Shown: positions 1-10,600 of the stretch, one piece after another
Numbering within the stretch: position 1 is the first letter of the stretch
How the letters are laid out: every line of letters starts with the position of its first letter
Source of the DNA: Malania oleifera
Lineage: Eukaryota > Streptophyta > Magnoliopsida > Santalales > Ximeniaceae
Assembly (NCBI RefSeq): GCF_029873635.1
Contig: NC_080423.1
Coordinates: 110,067,087-110,131,086, forward strand
Reading direction: 5' to 3'
DNA: 64,000 bases
Made by a program: the position numbers and the translations under genes
The notes under the pieces: generated by a model
What the model was told of the DNA's origin: nothing
The model's database searches: none
What the model saw: only the letters and a program-made list of their open reading frames with translations

Positions 1-330
1 CTCCATGCTGAAAACAGAATAGGATTCGGTTAGAATCCCTACAACACATACAGTTAACACAATGATCTATACTAATCATGTTAACTACTTCCTGTCAGGT
101 CCAGGTATGTCCTATCACACCGACACGAAAGTCATCAATGATCTGCCCCGCTTTTACTGGAATCGTCATCCCAGGAAAAACACAGAATACCGTTGACAAT
201 TCCCGTCTAGCAACCAAACAACCCACAACCAACTCTACCCATATCCACATCCTATACTCTGGTATGTACACATCAATACTCCTAACCAAGTCTATAAGAC
301 CTAATAAACTGGTTAACTTTGATACCAAGC
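1..330 (-). mobile_element. Leader of a minus-strand Ty3/gypsy-type element that extends off the left edge
   Basis: Read on the minus strand, the LTR ending at 331 is followed after two bases by TTGGTATCAAAG. This resembles the plant initiator-tRNA-Met primer-binding site TGGTATCAGAGC. The interior of this element therefore lies to the left, outside the window. No protein-coding similarity was seen in these 330 bases, as expected for a leader. This is a fossil, and only its 5' end is visible. Confidence 0.6.
318..329 (-). other. Primer-binding site, tRNA-iMet type
   Basis: The minus-strand sequence TTGGTATCAAAG lies two bases inside the LTR end. The plant consensus is TGGTATCAGAGC. It fixes the orientation of the outer element and shows that the adjoining LTR is its 5' LTR. 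Confidence 0.6.
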
Positions 331-1239
331 TGTCACGCCCCGAACTCGGAAATGGGACCCAGGGGTAAATTAAGTAACCTAACCTGTCTTTGTATCAATA
401 TAAAACATACATGATACCATATACAAGAGGGTCCGACCCCGTGGGGGTAACAGATGCCCTATATACATACATACAATACATGTTCATACTCATCAATATA
501 CGCAGCGGAATACGATCTTTCTTTACATCAAACTGTACCATACTAGAGTCTATACCATACAGGGTTAAACATACTTACAAATACTGTACATACCACGGGT
601 GTCTACAAAATCCATCAGGACAAGCCGGTTACAAAATTCGTACCTATCAGGTACTAACAGTAGCTAAACACACCCCCCGCTCCCGGATGCTAAGATGCTA
701 GTTTCGGCTACCCGAAGGACCTGAAAAAAACATTTGTATATATTCGGGGTGAGACACCTCTCAGTAAGGGAGAAAACAGGTTATATTAGTGTGTGGCATA
801 CCAGTGTCATTTTCATACTTCATAACACATACATACGATACAGTTTGAAACACATACGTACAGTTTCAAAACAAGTTCCATATATTCCCATACAATTCCA
901 TACAGTTCCAGTATTTTCACCAAAACCATTCCAGTTCATACGATACTCAAATACATACATACATACATATGGTCAATGTCGTCACACTACTCACAACTGC
1001 ACAAGTCACCTAGTCTCACAGCGGTTACGTTCCAACACATTAAACTACGAAGGTTTCCGACTCAGGCCCAATAGTGAATCCATTGCTACACATGCAAATA
1101 CACAAGGTCACCTGGTCTAACCCCGATTACGTTACCATGCGCAAACTACGCTGCATCAACCTAGGCCCACTGTGGTCCGTTGCTACATTCAATGACCAGC
1201 CGAATCATACTGGTGATATTTTGCACCCCGAATATAGAG

Positions 1240-1345
1240 CCGGCCACTCTTGATACGGTAGTTAGCCATTACAGGGCACAACATACGGTAGTTAGCCGCC
1301 CCTAGCCATTTCGGCGTACGGTAGTTAGCCGCCCCTAGCCGATTT
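1240..1345 (-). repeat. Short tandem repeat inside the LTR (CGGTAGTTAGCC units)
   Basis: The motif ACGGTAGTTAGCC recurs three times between about 1255 and 1330, two copies being followed by GCCCCTAGCC. Its position in the LTR corresponds to the GGCGTACGGG minisatellite of the related plus-strand LTRs. Confidence 0.6.
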
Positions 1346-1451
1346 TCACAAAACCTGGAATCACTTTGGAACTCACATCCCTATACATTTCAGCGTAAGG
1401 TAATAAGCCGCCACATAGCTATTTTTCACAAATACCTGGAACATTTACAAA

Positions 1452-1456
1452 CATAC
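1452..1456. other. Target-site duplication CATAC, left copy
   Basis: CATAC directly precedes the TG of the gypsy element at 1457 and recurs at 8724-8728 directly after its terminal CA. A 5-bp duplication is usual for LTR elements. Confidence 0.85.
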
Positions 1457-1628
1457 TGTAGTAACCGGGAAAAAATAATAATAATAATAAAATTTAATTT
1501 AAAAAAAATATAATAATAATAAAATAATAAAATAAAATTAATTAATTAAATTAACAAGTAAAATGAATAGTATGATAAGGAACAAATATATACATATATA
1601 TATATATATATATAAATATTAAAGCATG

Positions 1629-1674
<46 letters not shown>

Positions 1675-1807
1675 AAGTATAAAAGCTTCTTCAAGAAGCT
1701 ACACTTTAATAAATGTTTACTATTATATATATATATATATAATAACACAAGCTTCTTTAAGAAGCTTTGAAAGTAAAATCCAAATTGAATTGGATTTTTT
1801 TGGTGGG
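1457..1807 (+). repeat. Left LTR of the gypsy element (partial)
   Basis: This segment matches 6472-6846 nearly base for base outside the TA/TG tracts. It includes two palindrome-like motifs, AGCTTCTTCAAGAAGCT (1684-1700) and AAGCTTCTTTAAGAAGCTT (about 1749-1767). Confidence 0.85.
1582..1672. repeat. TA/TG microsatellite in the LTR
   Basis: Runs of (TA)n followed by (TG)n. The matching tract in the right LTR, about 6600-6712, differs in length. Apparent reading frames across it are low-complexity artefacts. Confidence 0.9.
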
Positions 1808-1860
1808 AGCAGAGTGGTCCATCTATAGGCCATGAGTGCACTATAGAGAAATTTACGAAG

Positions 1861-4800
1861 ATGAATCCTCCGGCGTTCTCAGGTGGAGTTGATCCTGTAG
1901 CCGCTGAGAACTGGATGCAGGAGATTGAGAAAATCTTGGCTGTGCTGCAATGTACTGAGGAACAGAGGGTCCTCTTTGCCACCTATAAATTGACAGGAGA
2001 GGCTGAGAGGTGGTGGACTGCGGTGAGACTATTAGAGCAGCAGAGGGTGACTCCAATAGCTATGACATGGGACCGGTTTAAAGATTTGTTCTTTGACAGA
2101 TATTTTCCAGCTACTGTGAGGGAGGCTAAGGTAGAAGAGTTCCTGAGTCTGAAGCAGGGACAGCTATCCGTCCAGTAATATGTAGCACGTTTTATCGAGC
2201 TCTCTCGATTCGCCCCATACATTGTTCCTGATGAGGTGAAGAAGGCGAGGCAGTTTGAGAGAGGCTTGAGGCGGAGTATATTTAGGCACGTGGTGGTGCT
2301 GCGGATCCAGGACTTCTCTGAGTTGGTCGATAGGGCGGCCTTGGCAGAGATTGGTGAGCGTCTTGATGCGGATGAGCAGGGACAGAGGAAGAGATCTGCA
2401 TCTACGAGCTAGCAGCAGGGTCACAGGCCGGGTCAGTGGAGGAGGGGTAATCATGGTAGAGGGCGGAGACAGGAGACGGGAGGATGCCAGGTGCAGACAG
2501 GGCAGGGTCCTCCAGTTTGTCAGACTTGTGGTAGGAGACACTGGGGAGAGTGTCGAGCTGGTGGTGTAGTGTGCTACCGCTGCGGTAGATCGGGACATAT
2601 AGTGCGAGATTGTCCTACCCTGCCAGATGCAGTTCCAATGTGCTATCGCTGCGGTAGATCGGGGCACATGGTACGAGACTGCCCTACTCCACCAGATGCA
2701 GTTCCAGCTCCAAGACCATACCGGGGAGGTTATCAGGCACCACGAGGGGGCCAGCAGAGGAATACGGCTCCAACCAGGGTGTTTACTTTGACGTCGGGTG
2801 AGGCTGAGGCGTCAGGTGACGTGGTGACAGGTATGGTCATTATGCTTTCTTTTAAAGTTATTGCATTATTTGATTTAGGAGCTACACACTCGTTTGTGTC
2901 CTTGGGGTGTATTAAATTATGTGAGGCTGAAACACAATCATTAGATGTTGAACTGTTGGTATCTACACCGACTGGGTCGGTAGTGAGGTGTGGTAGGGTA
3001 CTCCGCGACTGCCCAGTAGAGATTCAGGGGAAAACATTGTCTGCTGATTTGATAGTGTTAGACATGCATGGGTTTGACGTTATATTTGGCATGGATTGGC
3101 TAGCAGCTAATTTTGCCAGCATAGATTGTCGTGCATGAGAGGTGATATTTAGACCCCTGGGGGAAGCAGAATTCAAGTTTGTAGGGTTGCATGTACAATC
3201 CCCGCCTCAGCTAGTTTCAGCTATTCAGGCCAGGAGACTACTGCTGAGTGGTTGTCAGGGGTTTGTGGCGGTTGTGAAAGAGATGTCAGAGAATGAGTCG
3301 AAACTTGCTAGCACGCTTGTAGTGAAGGAGTTTGTGGATGTTTTTCCAGATGAGTTACCAGGCTTGCCACCCGACCGTGAGGTGGATTTCTCTATTGATC
3401 TACCTCCCGGTACAGCGCCGATTTCTAAAGTACCTTATCGAATGGCACCAGTGGAGTTAGCAGAATTGAAGAATCAATTGCAAGATCTACTAGATAAGGG
3501 CTTCATACGGCCCAGTGTATCTCCGTGGGGAGCTCCAGTTTTATTTGTGAAAAAGAAAGACGGGACTATGAGGATGTGTATAGACTATAGGGAGATAAAT
3601 AAAGTGACAATCAAGAATAGGTATCCTCTACCCCGTATCGATGATTTGTTTGACCAGCTCCAGGGTACACGGGTGTATTCGAAGATTGACCTCAGATCTG
3701 GCTACCATCAGGTGAAGGTGAAAGCAAAAGACGTCTCAAAGACGGCCTTCAGGACTAGGTATGGGCATTACGAGTTTCTAGTGATGCCGTTTGGTTTGAC
3801 GAATGCTCCTGCGGTATTTATGGACTTGATGAATAGAGTCTTCCACCAATACCTAGACCAGTTTATTGTTGTTTTTATTGATGATGTACTGGTCTATTCT
3901 AGGAACTATGAGGAGCATGAGACGCACTTGAGGTAGGTTTTGCAGACACTTCGAGAAAAGAAGTTGTACGCCAAGTTCAGTAAATGTGAATTTTGGCTGG
4001 AGAAGGTCGTGTTCTTGGGGCATGTTGTATCTGGAGGCGGTATTTCTGTGGATCCTAGCAAGATTGAGGCTGTAGTGAATTGGGCTAGACTGAGAAATGT
4101 CCAGGAGATCAGGAGTTTCTTGGGGCTAGCAGGCTATTACCGTCGTTTTGTTGAGGGATTCTCAGCTTTGTCAGGGCCCTTGACACGACTGATGAGGAAG
4201 AATGTTAGATTTGAGTGGGACGATAGTTGTGAGCAGAGTTTTCAGGAGCTGAAGCAGAGACTAGTCACAGCACTAGTGTTGATCATCCCATGTGGGGGTG
4301 AAGGGTATACCATTTACAGTGATGCGTCCTTGAAGGGACTTGACTGTGTATTAATGCAGCATGGCAGGGTAGTGGCGTATACATCCAGGCAATTGAAAGA
4401 ATATGAGAAGAACTACCCTACCCATGATCTTGAGTTGGCTGTAGTGGTACACGCACTGAAGATTTGGAGGCATTACCTGTACGGTGAGCAGTGTGAGATC
4501 TTCTCCGACCATAAAAGTTTGAAGTATTTCTTTACGCAGAAAGAACTGAATATGAGGCAGAGAAGGTGGTTGGAGCTGATTAAGGATTTTGATTGTACCA
4601 TCAGTTATCACCCAGTGAAAGCAAATATGGTAGCTGATGCATTGAGCAGGAAATCCAGGGAGCTAGTGTTGGCGGCTATGGGGATCCAGCATCCGATTAT
4701 AATGGATCTGGAGAGACTCGGTATAGAGTTGGTGGAGAGTGATCTCCCAGTATGTATTGCCAGCCTAGTGGTACAGCCTACCCTGCAGGAGAGAATTAAA

Positions 4801-6216
4801 GCTGCCCAGAAGGAAGATCCAGAGCTAGTGGAGGTGATAGACAGAGTACAGAGTGGGCAGGGGGAGGAGTTCAGTATTGAAGATGACGGAGCTTTGCAGT
4901 TCCGTTCCAGATTATGTGTTCCTGCCGATACTGAGATCAGGAAGACTATTCTAGAGGAGGCTCACAGATCTTTGTATACAGTTCATCCCGGTAGTACGAA
5001 GATGTACAGAGATCTGCGAGAGTCATACTGGTGGAGTGGTATGAAGAGAGAGATTGCTGAGTATGTAGCGCAGTGTTTGACGTGCCAGCAGGTAAAGGCT
5101 GAGCACCAGAGACCAGCAGGGCAGTTGTAGCCGTTATTCATCCCGGAGTGGAAGTGGGATCACATATCGATGGACTTCATGGCAGGACTGCCGACGGCGT
5201 TACATGGTCATAATTCCATCTGGGTGATTGTTGATCGATTGACGAAGACCGCCCACTTTATTCCCATCAAGATCAGCTACTCTCTCAGCCGTTTAGCGGA
5301 GATTTACATTCAGGAGATAGTACGTTCTCATGGGGTGCCTGTATCTATTGTGTCGGATCGAGACCCACGATTCACATCACGATTTTGAAGGAGTCTGCAA
5401 GAGGCTCTGGGGTCTCAGTTATCATTTAGTACGGCATTCCATCCTCAGTCAGACGGGCAGACTGAGAGGACGATACAGATATTAGAGGACATGCTCAGAG
5501 CGTGTGTACTAGACTTTGGGGGTAGTTGGACCCAGTTCATGCCATTAGTAGAATTTGTGTATAATAACAGTTATCAATCTAGTATTGGCATGACACCATT
5601 TGAGGCTCTGTACGGTAGGAGATGTCGTTCTCCTTTGTTTTGGGATGAAGTGGGTGAGCGGCGAGTAGTGGAACCAGAGCTGGTTCAGCAGGCGTGTGAT
5701 AAAGTTCGTCTTATCAGGGATAGGATCAGTGCAGCTCAGAGTCGACAGAAGAGTTATGCCGACCATCGCCACAGGAATTTAGAGTTTGATGTAGGTGATC
5801 ACGTATTTTTTATGATAGCTCCGATGAAAGGGGTTATGCGATTTGGGAGGAAGGATAAACTTAGTCCTAGGTTTATCGGTCCATTTGAGATTCTAGATAA
5901 AGTGGGACCGGTAGCCTACAGGTTAGATTTGCCACCTGTATTGTCTAGGATTCACAACGTATTTCATGTTGCTATGTTGAGGAAATACGTCCCAGACCCT
6001 TCTCATGTCATCAATTATGATGAGTTGGAGCTTAGTGATTCACTGGGATATGAGGAGGTACCAGTACAGATTCTGGATAGGAAAGTGCAAGAGCTACGTA
6101 ACAGGACGATTCCTCAAGTAAAAGTCTTGTGGAGGAATCATGCAGTAGAAGAGGCTTTTTGGGAGTCTGAGGAGCAGATGAAGCAGAGGTATCCGCATTT
6201 ATTTCAAGAAGTCTGA
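1861..6216 (+). pseudogene. gag-pol region of the gypsy element (fossil, broken)
   Basis: Recognisable parts, with rounded positions: a gag domain from 1861 (WMQEIEKIL, LTGEAERWW); two CYRCGRSGH zinc knuckles at about 2570-2690; a protease region with LFDLGATHSFVS near 2870; reverse transcriptase with the FIDDVLVYS active site near 3880; RNase H starting YSDASLKG near 4320; an integrase zinc-binding region near 4960-5100 and core near 5170-5600; and a C-terminal KVLWRN...WESEEQM segment near 6120-6180. This is the usual Ty3/gypsy order (PR-RT-RH-INT). All parts lie in one frame with about half a dozen breaks, so it is treated as a fossil. Confidence 0.9.
2572..2703 (+). repeat. Tandemly duplicated zinc-knuckle segment within gag
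   Basis: Two adjacent 66-bp units each encode CYRCGRSGH(I/M)VRDCP followed by a T(L/P)PDAVP linker. Both preserve the CX2CX4HX4C spacing used by gag to bind RNA. Confidence 0.8.
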
Positions 6217-6471
6217 GTGAATAAATGTAAATAGTTAAGTAGTTTTCTGTTGCAGGTACATGTAATGGTTGAATAGTGTAGTACTTTAGTTTTGGGAGAA
6301 TGGTTTTCTTTTGTATATGTAATCTTCTAAGACTCGAGATGTAACCACGGTATTCCTCCGCCATAAGTGAGGGTAGGTAATAAAATGGGTAGACCATTTT
6401 TCTTGATTAAAGGATGGCGAGTTACGGAAACAGTAAATTTCGAGGACGAAATTCTTTTATGGGGGGAGGAA

Positions 6472-6659
6472 TGTAGTAACCGGGAAAAAAATATAATAAT
6501 AATAAATTTTAATTTTAAAAAAATATAATAATAAAAAAATAATAAAATAAAATAAATTAATTAAATTAACAAGTAAAATGAATAGTATGATAAGGAACAA
6601 ATATATACATATATATATAGATATATATATATATAATATATGTTATATATATATATATT

Positions 6660-6715
<56 letters not shown>

Positions 6716-8723
6716 ATAAAAGCTTCTTCAAGAAGCTACACTTTAATAAATGTTTACTATTATATATATATATATAAAATAACACAAGCTTCTTTAAGAA
6801 GCTTTGAAAGTAAAATCCAAATTGAATTGGATTTTTTTGGTGGGTGTGAGTTCCTCCTCTCTCTCTCTCTCCTATGACTCTCTCTCTCTTCGATTCCGGG
6901 CTAGTTTTACGCCGGATCGACAAATCGAAGCCACCACGACGCTCCTGGCGAAGTTCTCTACAAGTCTGCCGGAGCGGATCGTCAGGGAAACGAAGTTGGA
7001 TTTTATCCCAAATCTAAGGTAAGACTTTATATTCAATATTTGGATTTTTGACAGTTGAAGAAAGTGATATACGCGTAAAAATACTGAACTTTAATACTGA
7101 AAATTTTCAGTTCGAGGGTGTTGATTGGGAACGTTGGGAATCATCTCTAAGTTGAAGTAAGACTTTTTAAGTCGAATTTGACTTAGTGGTAGTTATAGAA
7201 AATGTTGTAGGTACGAAAATACTAAACTTTAATTCTGCGAGTTTTCATTTTCAGGGTGTTGAGTTGAAAACCTTGTGGGTACGGGGAAGATTTTCTTAGG
7301 GGCTTTTCAGGAATCAGGTAAGGGAATAAACTAAGTTAGTTTTGTTTTGAGAAAATGTATGTATATATATGTAGCATTTGGTTTCAGGAAAAAATAAATA
7401 TATTTATATATATGATTTATATTTGGAAAATACTGTTTAAATGATGATATGTTGAATACGTAGAAAATTTGTTTAGTGTGGCATGAGTATAAAAATGTTG
7501 TGAAATACTATTTTTTTTTGGGAATGGGGACGATATGGATTTCTATGATGGAAAACCGGCGTACGAGCCAAGATATTTTTATATGTATATGTGATTTGCC
7601 GGCGTATGGGCCGTGCTATGTGGATGAGATTTGCCGGCGTACGGGCCGTGCTATGTGATTTGCCAGTGTACGGGCCGTGCTATGTTAAAATGTGTAATAC
7701 CGGCGTACGGGCAGATGATTTCATGATACACGTATATATGTGAAATGATATGATTGATGTGAAAATAAATGATATGAGATATTTATGTATCACGGTTTTA
7801 GTATATGTATATGATATCAGAACCTGGTTGGCTTGGTCTAGGCTAGCACTTGCACGGTACCGTTGCTATGTGTCCATGGTCCTCGTGATCATGATATCTG
7901 TGTTAACGCCGCTGTACAGAGTGGTGTGAGATTGGATCTTGATGTGGTTATTTTCAAGAAGTGTGCTGTTATCGCCCCTAGTGTACGGACCAGTCTGGGT
8001 AGACCCATCGGACCTACAGACTACTGTTTGACTTGGCAATAGTCGGCCAACCATTGTCAGGTCCCGCCTTCGGGCCACACAACCTAGTCATGTGGGGGTA
8101 ATACATGACAACATCCAGCTAACCTACCAGGATTGTTTTATGTTATTATTAGTGTATGAGATGAGATATGTTTATGAAAATGCAGTATATTCTGCTATGT
8201 GTTGATATGCATATGTTTTCCCATATTTGATAAAAAGTATTGAATATGTTATGTATGGTATATGTAGAACATAGAATACTCATGTTGCCACACACTAGTA
8301 TTAGTTTATTTCCCTTACTGAGAGGTGTCTCACCCTTAAATCTTATACATTTTTCAGGAGCCCCTGATAGGAAAGCGGGAAAAGCCCCGCTGATCTAGAT
8401 CAGTTGTTTGCCCTCTTTGGAAGGGTAAGTTTTTGGTAAGGACAGTTAGGTTTTGTGGGGGATTGTCCCTAGATTTTATTTTTGAGATGTATATACTGTG
8501 AGATAGTAATTGTAGTGACTCTGGTATGTGTTATGCACATTATGATGAGATGTATATGATTTTATACTTTCTGCTGCGTAGGCTTCTACTGTATGTTTTG
8601 TTATATCCCTGGTGCCCATGGGCCCGGGTAGATTGTGACCTGCTGAGTTGGAATGTATGATGTGATGATAATTTATTTATATAAAAAAAAAATAGATATG
8701 TGAAAAAGGAGCAGGTCGTTACA
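6472..8723 (+). repeat. Right LTR of the gypsy element, about 2.25 kb
   Basis: It begins TGTAGTAACC after a G-rich purine tract and ends GGTCGTTACA before CATAC. It contains TA/TG tracts, a CT-rich block near 6860, a minisatellite of GGCGTACGGG units (about 7555-7715), and the conserved TTACTGAGAGGTGTCTCACC box near 8318. The part from about 6900 onward is closely related to the solo LTR at 39373-43520. It is non-coding. Confidence 0.85.
7555..7715 (+). repeat. Minisatellite in the right LTR
   Basis: There are about five imperfect copies of a GCCGGCGTACGGGCCGTGCT-type unit, most followed by ATGTGATTT-like spacers. The same array occurs in the solo LTR near 40350-40590 with a different copy number. 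Confidence 0.75.
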
Positions 8724-8728
8724 CATAC
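8724..8728. other. Target-site duplication CATAC, right copy
   Basis: This is the perfect partner of 1452-1456. Beyond it, the interrupted minus-strand LTR resumes. Confidence 0.85.
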
Positions 8729-9298
8729 ACACATACCACACTTATTTGGTTTATGGCAAATCATATCGTTTACAATTTCAAGTATACAATTTATGCAAAT
8801 ATGGGTTACGATCACCTCAATAATACAGTTTAAGTAACATAACCAGTTTCCAATCAAATAAGAGATGATACCCGAAATCCCCAATTTTCCCGAAAATTAT
8901 AACCCGAAAATCCCGTGTTTTCACCCGATAGATTTCCCCAAATAAGTAGTCAAAACATACATACGATCGTAGCCTACAAGCTTACTGATCCTGATTTCGA
9001 AAATGAACTGATATAAACAGAATCCCCTTACCTCAACCCGAAACCAAACCACGAACTCTACGGCCCTCAAAACTACGAACTCTACGACCCTCAAAACTTA
9101 CGATCCATACTACTATACATATACCGAATTAGAAATGAAAACTAATCAGAAATGAAAACTAAGCCTTACGTCGATTTTGGCCCGAAACCCGAAAATGCTC
9201 GAACCAAGATTCCGATCCACAGAAGTTGTAGAGAATCCCTCCACGATCCTCGTAGTAACCTCGGATTTCTGATTCTATCAATGACCGGCAAGGAAATC

Positions 9299-9299
<1 letters not shown>

Positions 9300-9331
<32 letters not shown>
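9300..9331. repeat. GA microsatellite
   Basis: An (AG)n tract inside the minus-strand LTR. It corresponds to the CT-rich block downstream of the decamer array in the plus-strand LTRs. Confidence 0.9.
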
Positions 9332-9335
<4 letters not shown>

Positions 9336-9404
9336 TTTAGAGAGAGAGAGTAGAGAAACTTAATGAAGAAGAAAAGTAATTTTCCTTTTATACCCCCTTT
9401 GACC

Positions 9405-9590
9405 CGCCCGGTTTTCGTCGATGAAAAGTACCTTCGTCGACGAAAAATCAAGGATTTCGTCACGGATGTTGGCAGCCTCGTCGACGAAGTCTGATATTTA
9501 AAATTTTCCAGACCTCTCGGCTTCTCTTCGTCGATGAACCTCTGAATTTCGTCGACGAAAAGTCTACTGCCTTCGTCGATGAAATCTGCA
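9405..9590 (-). repeat. TCGTCGACGA-type decamer cluster in the LTR
   Basis: At least six copies of the palindrome TCGTCGACGA, or variants such as TCGTCGATGA, occur in under 200 bp. Equivalent clusters lie at 37555-37800, 39450-39720 and 44400-44585. Confidence 0.8.
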
Positions 9591-9621
9591 GAAATCCCTT
9601 TATATTTTCCAGGTTCTTACG

Positions 9622-10600
9622 CTGGACCCGAGCTCTGTTTTGAACCCATGACCATGCAACCCGAACCATTCGACTCGAACTGAGGTTTGAATTCGAAGCC
9701 CACTCTTTAAACCCGGGCTGTGATTTTTAACACTCAAAGTGGGTCGACCCTTTTTTTTTTTTAAAGATCCCTAGTCCATTTCAAAGTTTTAACCCAGGCC
9801 CAGTTCATATTCCAAACACCCGGGCTCAACCTTTTTAAAAAATGAACCCGGGGCCAACTCACTCTTTAAAACCCCAAAGCCCGTTTTTAAAACCCATAAG
9901 GCCCCCATTTTAAAATTAAAATTGGGTCGGCCCTTTCATTTAAAAGAACTCGGGCCTTACTAATAAAAAACTAGAAGTGGGCCGACCTTCATTTTAAAAG
10001 AACCCGAGGCTCGTTTTTAAAATTAGAACTGGGCTAGCCCACTTTCAAATTTTTTTAACCAGGCCCACTTCCTTTAAAATTGATCTGGCTTGTGCTAAAA
10101 AGTGACCCAGACCCTATTTTCAGACTAAGCCCACTTGAAACCGAAACCAACCCGAGGCCCAAGTCCAACACTCACCAAGTCCATCACATGACAGAGCCCG
10201 TGTTACTCACTCGAGGTCCCATGAATTCACACAACCCACTCGGGCTGACTCGTGCGAGTCCCCGAGTCAACCCCGACACTCACCCACTAACTCACTAGGT
10301 GAAGATGAGTTGACTCGTCTTCACCATTGAAACCAGAACCCTAACCTGTAACAAAACCCTAAGACGACCCAACGCAATCCCTACTGGAGTCATCACAAGC
10401 AAGACTCAACACAAGAGAAAAATGAGCCACACATCATTAACAAATTTCAGAACAAAAATCAACAAAACACGACACTGAGATCTTCAAATAAAAAGTCAAG
10501 ACAGTAAAATCATCACCTTAGTTTTTCAAATCACGCGTACAAGTCGTGAAGTGAGAGAAGGAAGGGGGATACTCATCTCGCAAACTCACGGTGGCTTACG
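9622..10600. repeat. Degenerate non-coding repeat of alternating GGGYCGRCCC-like and TTTTAAAA blocks
   Basis: Palindromic GC blocks such as GGGTCGACCC, GGGTCGGCCC and GGGCTAGCCC recur at irregular intervals between 9735 and 10070, separated by TTTTAAAA-like stretches. A segment rich in GAGTTGACTCG-like motifs follows near 10250-10320. No coding signal was seen. The composition suggests a decayed retrotransposon LTR or leader, but no boundary or family can be given. Confidence 0.4.

Larger units (their letters stand above)
1457..8723 (+). mobile_element. Ty3/gypsy retrotransposon, Del/Tekay-like (fossil)
   Basis: The element runs from TGTAGTAACC to GGTCGTTACA between CATAC duplications. Parts in order: partial left LTR, gag with CCHC zinc knuckles, aspartic protease region, reverse transcriptase, RNase H, integrase with an HHCC-type zinc-binding region and catalytic core, a chromodomain-like C terminus, a purine-rich tract (about 6460-6470), and a right LTR of about 2.25 kb. 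The gag and C-terminal style point to the Del/Tekay chromovirus group; that lineage call is from memory of the family. It is broken, with roughly half a dozen breaks in gag-pol. The alignable parts of the two LTRs are almost identical outside the TA/TG microsatellites, so the copy is young. Confidence 0.9.
331..9621 (-). mobile_element. 5' LTR of a minus-strand gypsy-type element, split by a younger gypsy insertion
   Basis: The left edge is TGTCACGCCCCG and the right edge ...GGTTCTTACG (expected ...CA), matching the two ends of the complete LTR at 38677-44656. Without the inserted element (1457-8723 plus one 5-bp duplication) the LTR is about 2.0 kb. The 331-1456 part contains the reverse complement of the conserved TTACTGAGAGGTGTCTCACC box. 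The 8729-9621 part carries a GA tract and several TCGTCGACGA-type decamers. It is a non-coding fossil, older than the element inside it. Confidence 0.75.

Noticed and set aside
734-1120. A 128-codon plus-strand frame
   Set aside because: It lies inside a non-coding LTR and has no recognisable similarity.
1551-1982. A long minus-strand frame across the left gypsy LTR
   Set aside because: It reads through TA/TG microsatellite and yields Tyr-Ile and Thr-His runs; low complexity inside an LTR.
6561-6923. A similar minus-strand frame in the right LTR
   Set aside because: Same microsatellite artefact as in the left LTR.
7476-7658. A small frame over the LTR minisatellite
   Set aside because: It merely translates the tandem GGCGTACGGG units.
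9405-9590. The decamer clusters as a CRISPR-like array
   Set aside because: Irregular spacing, 10-bp imperfect palindromes and location in plant LTRs; not a prokaryotic array.
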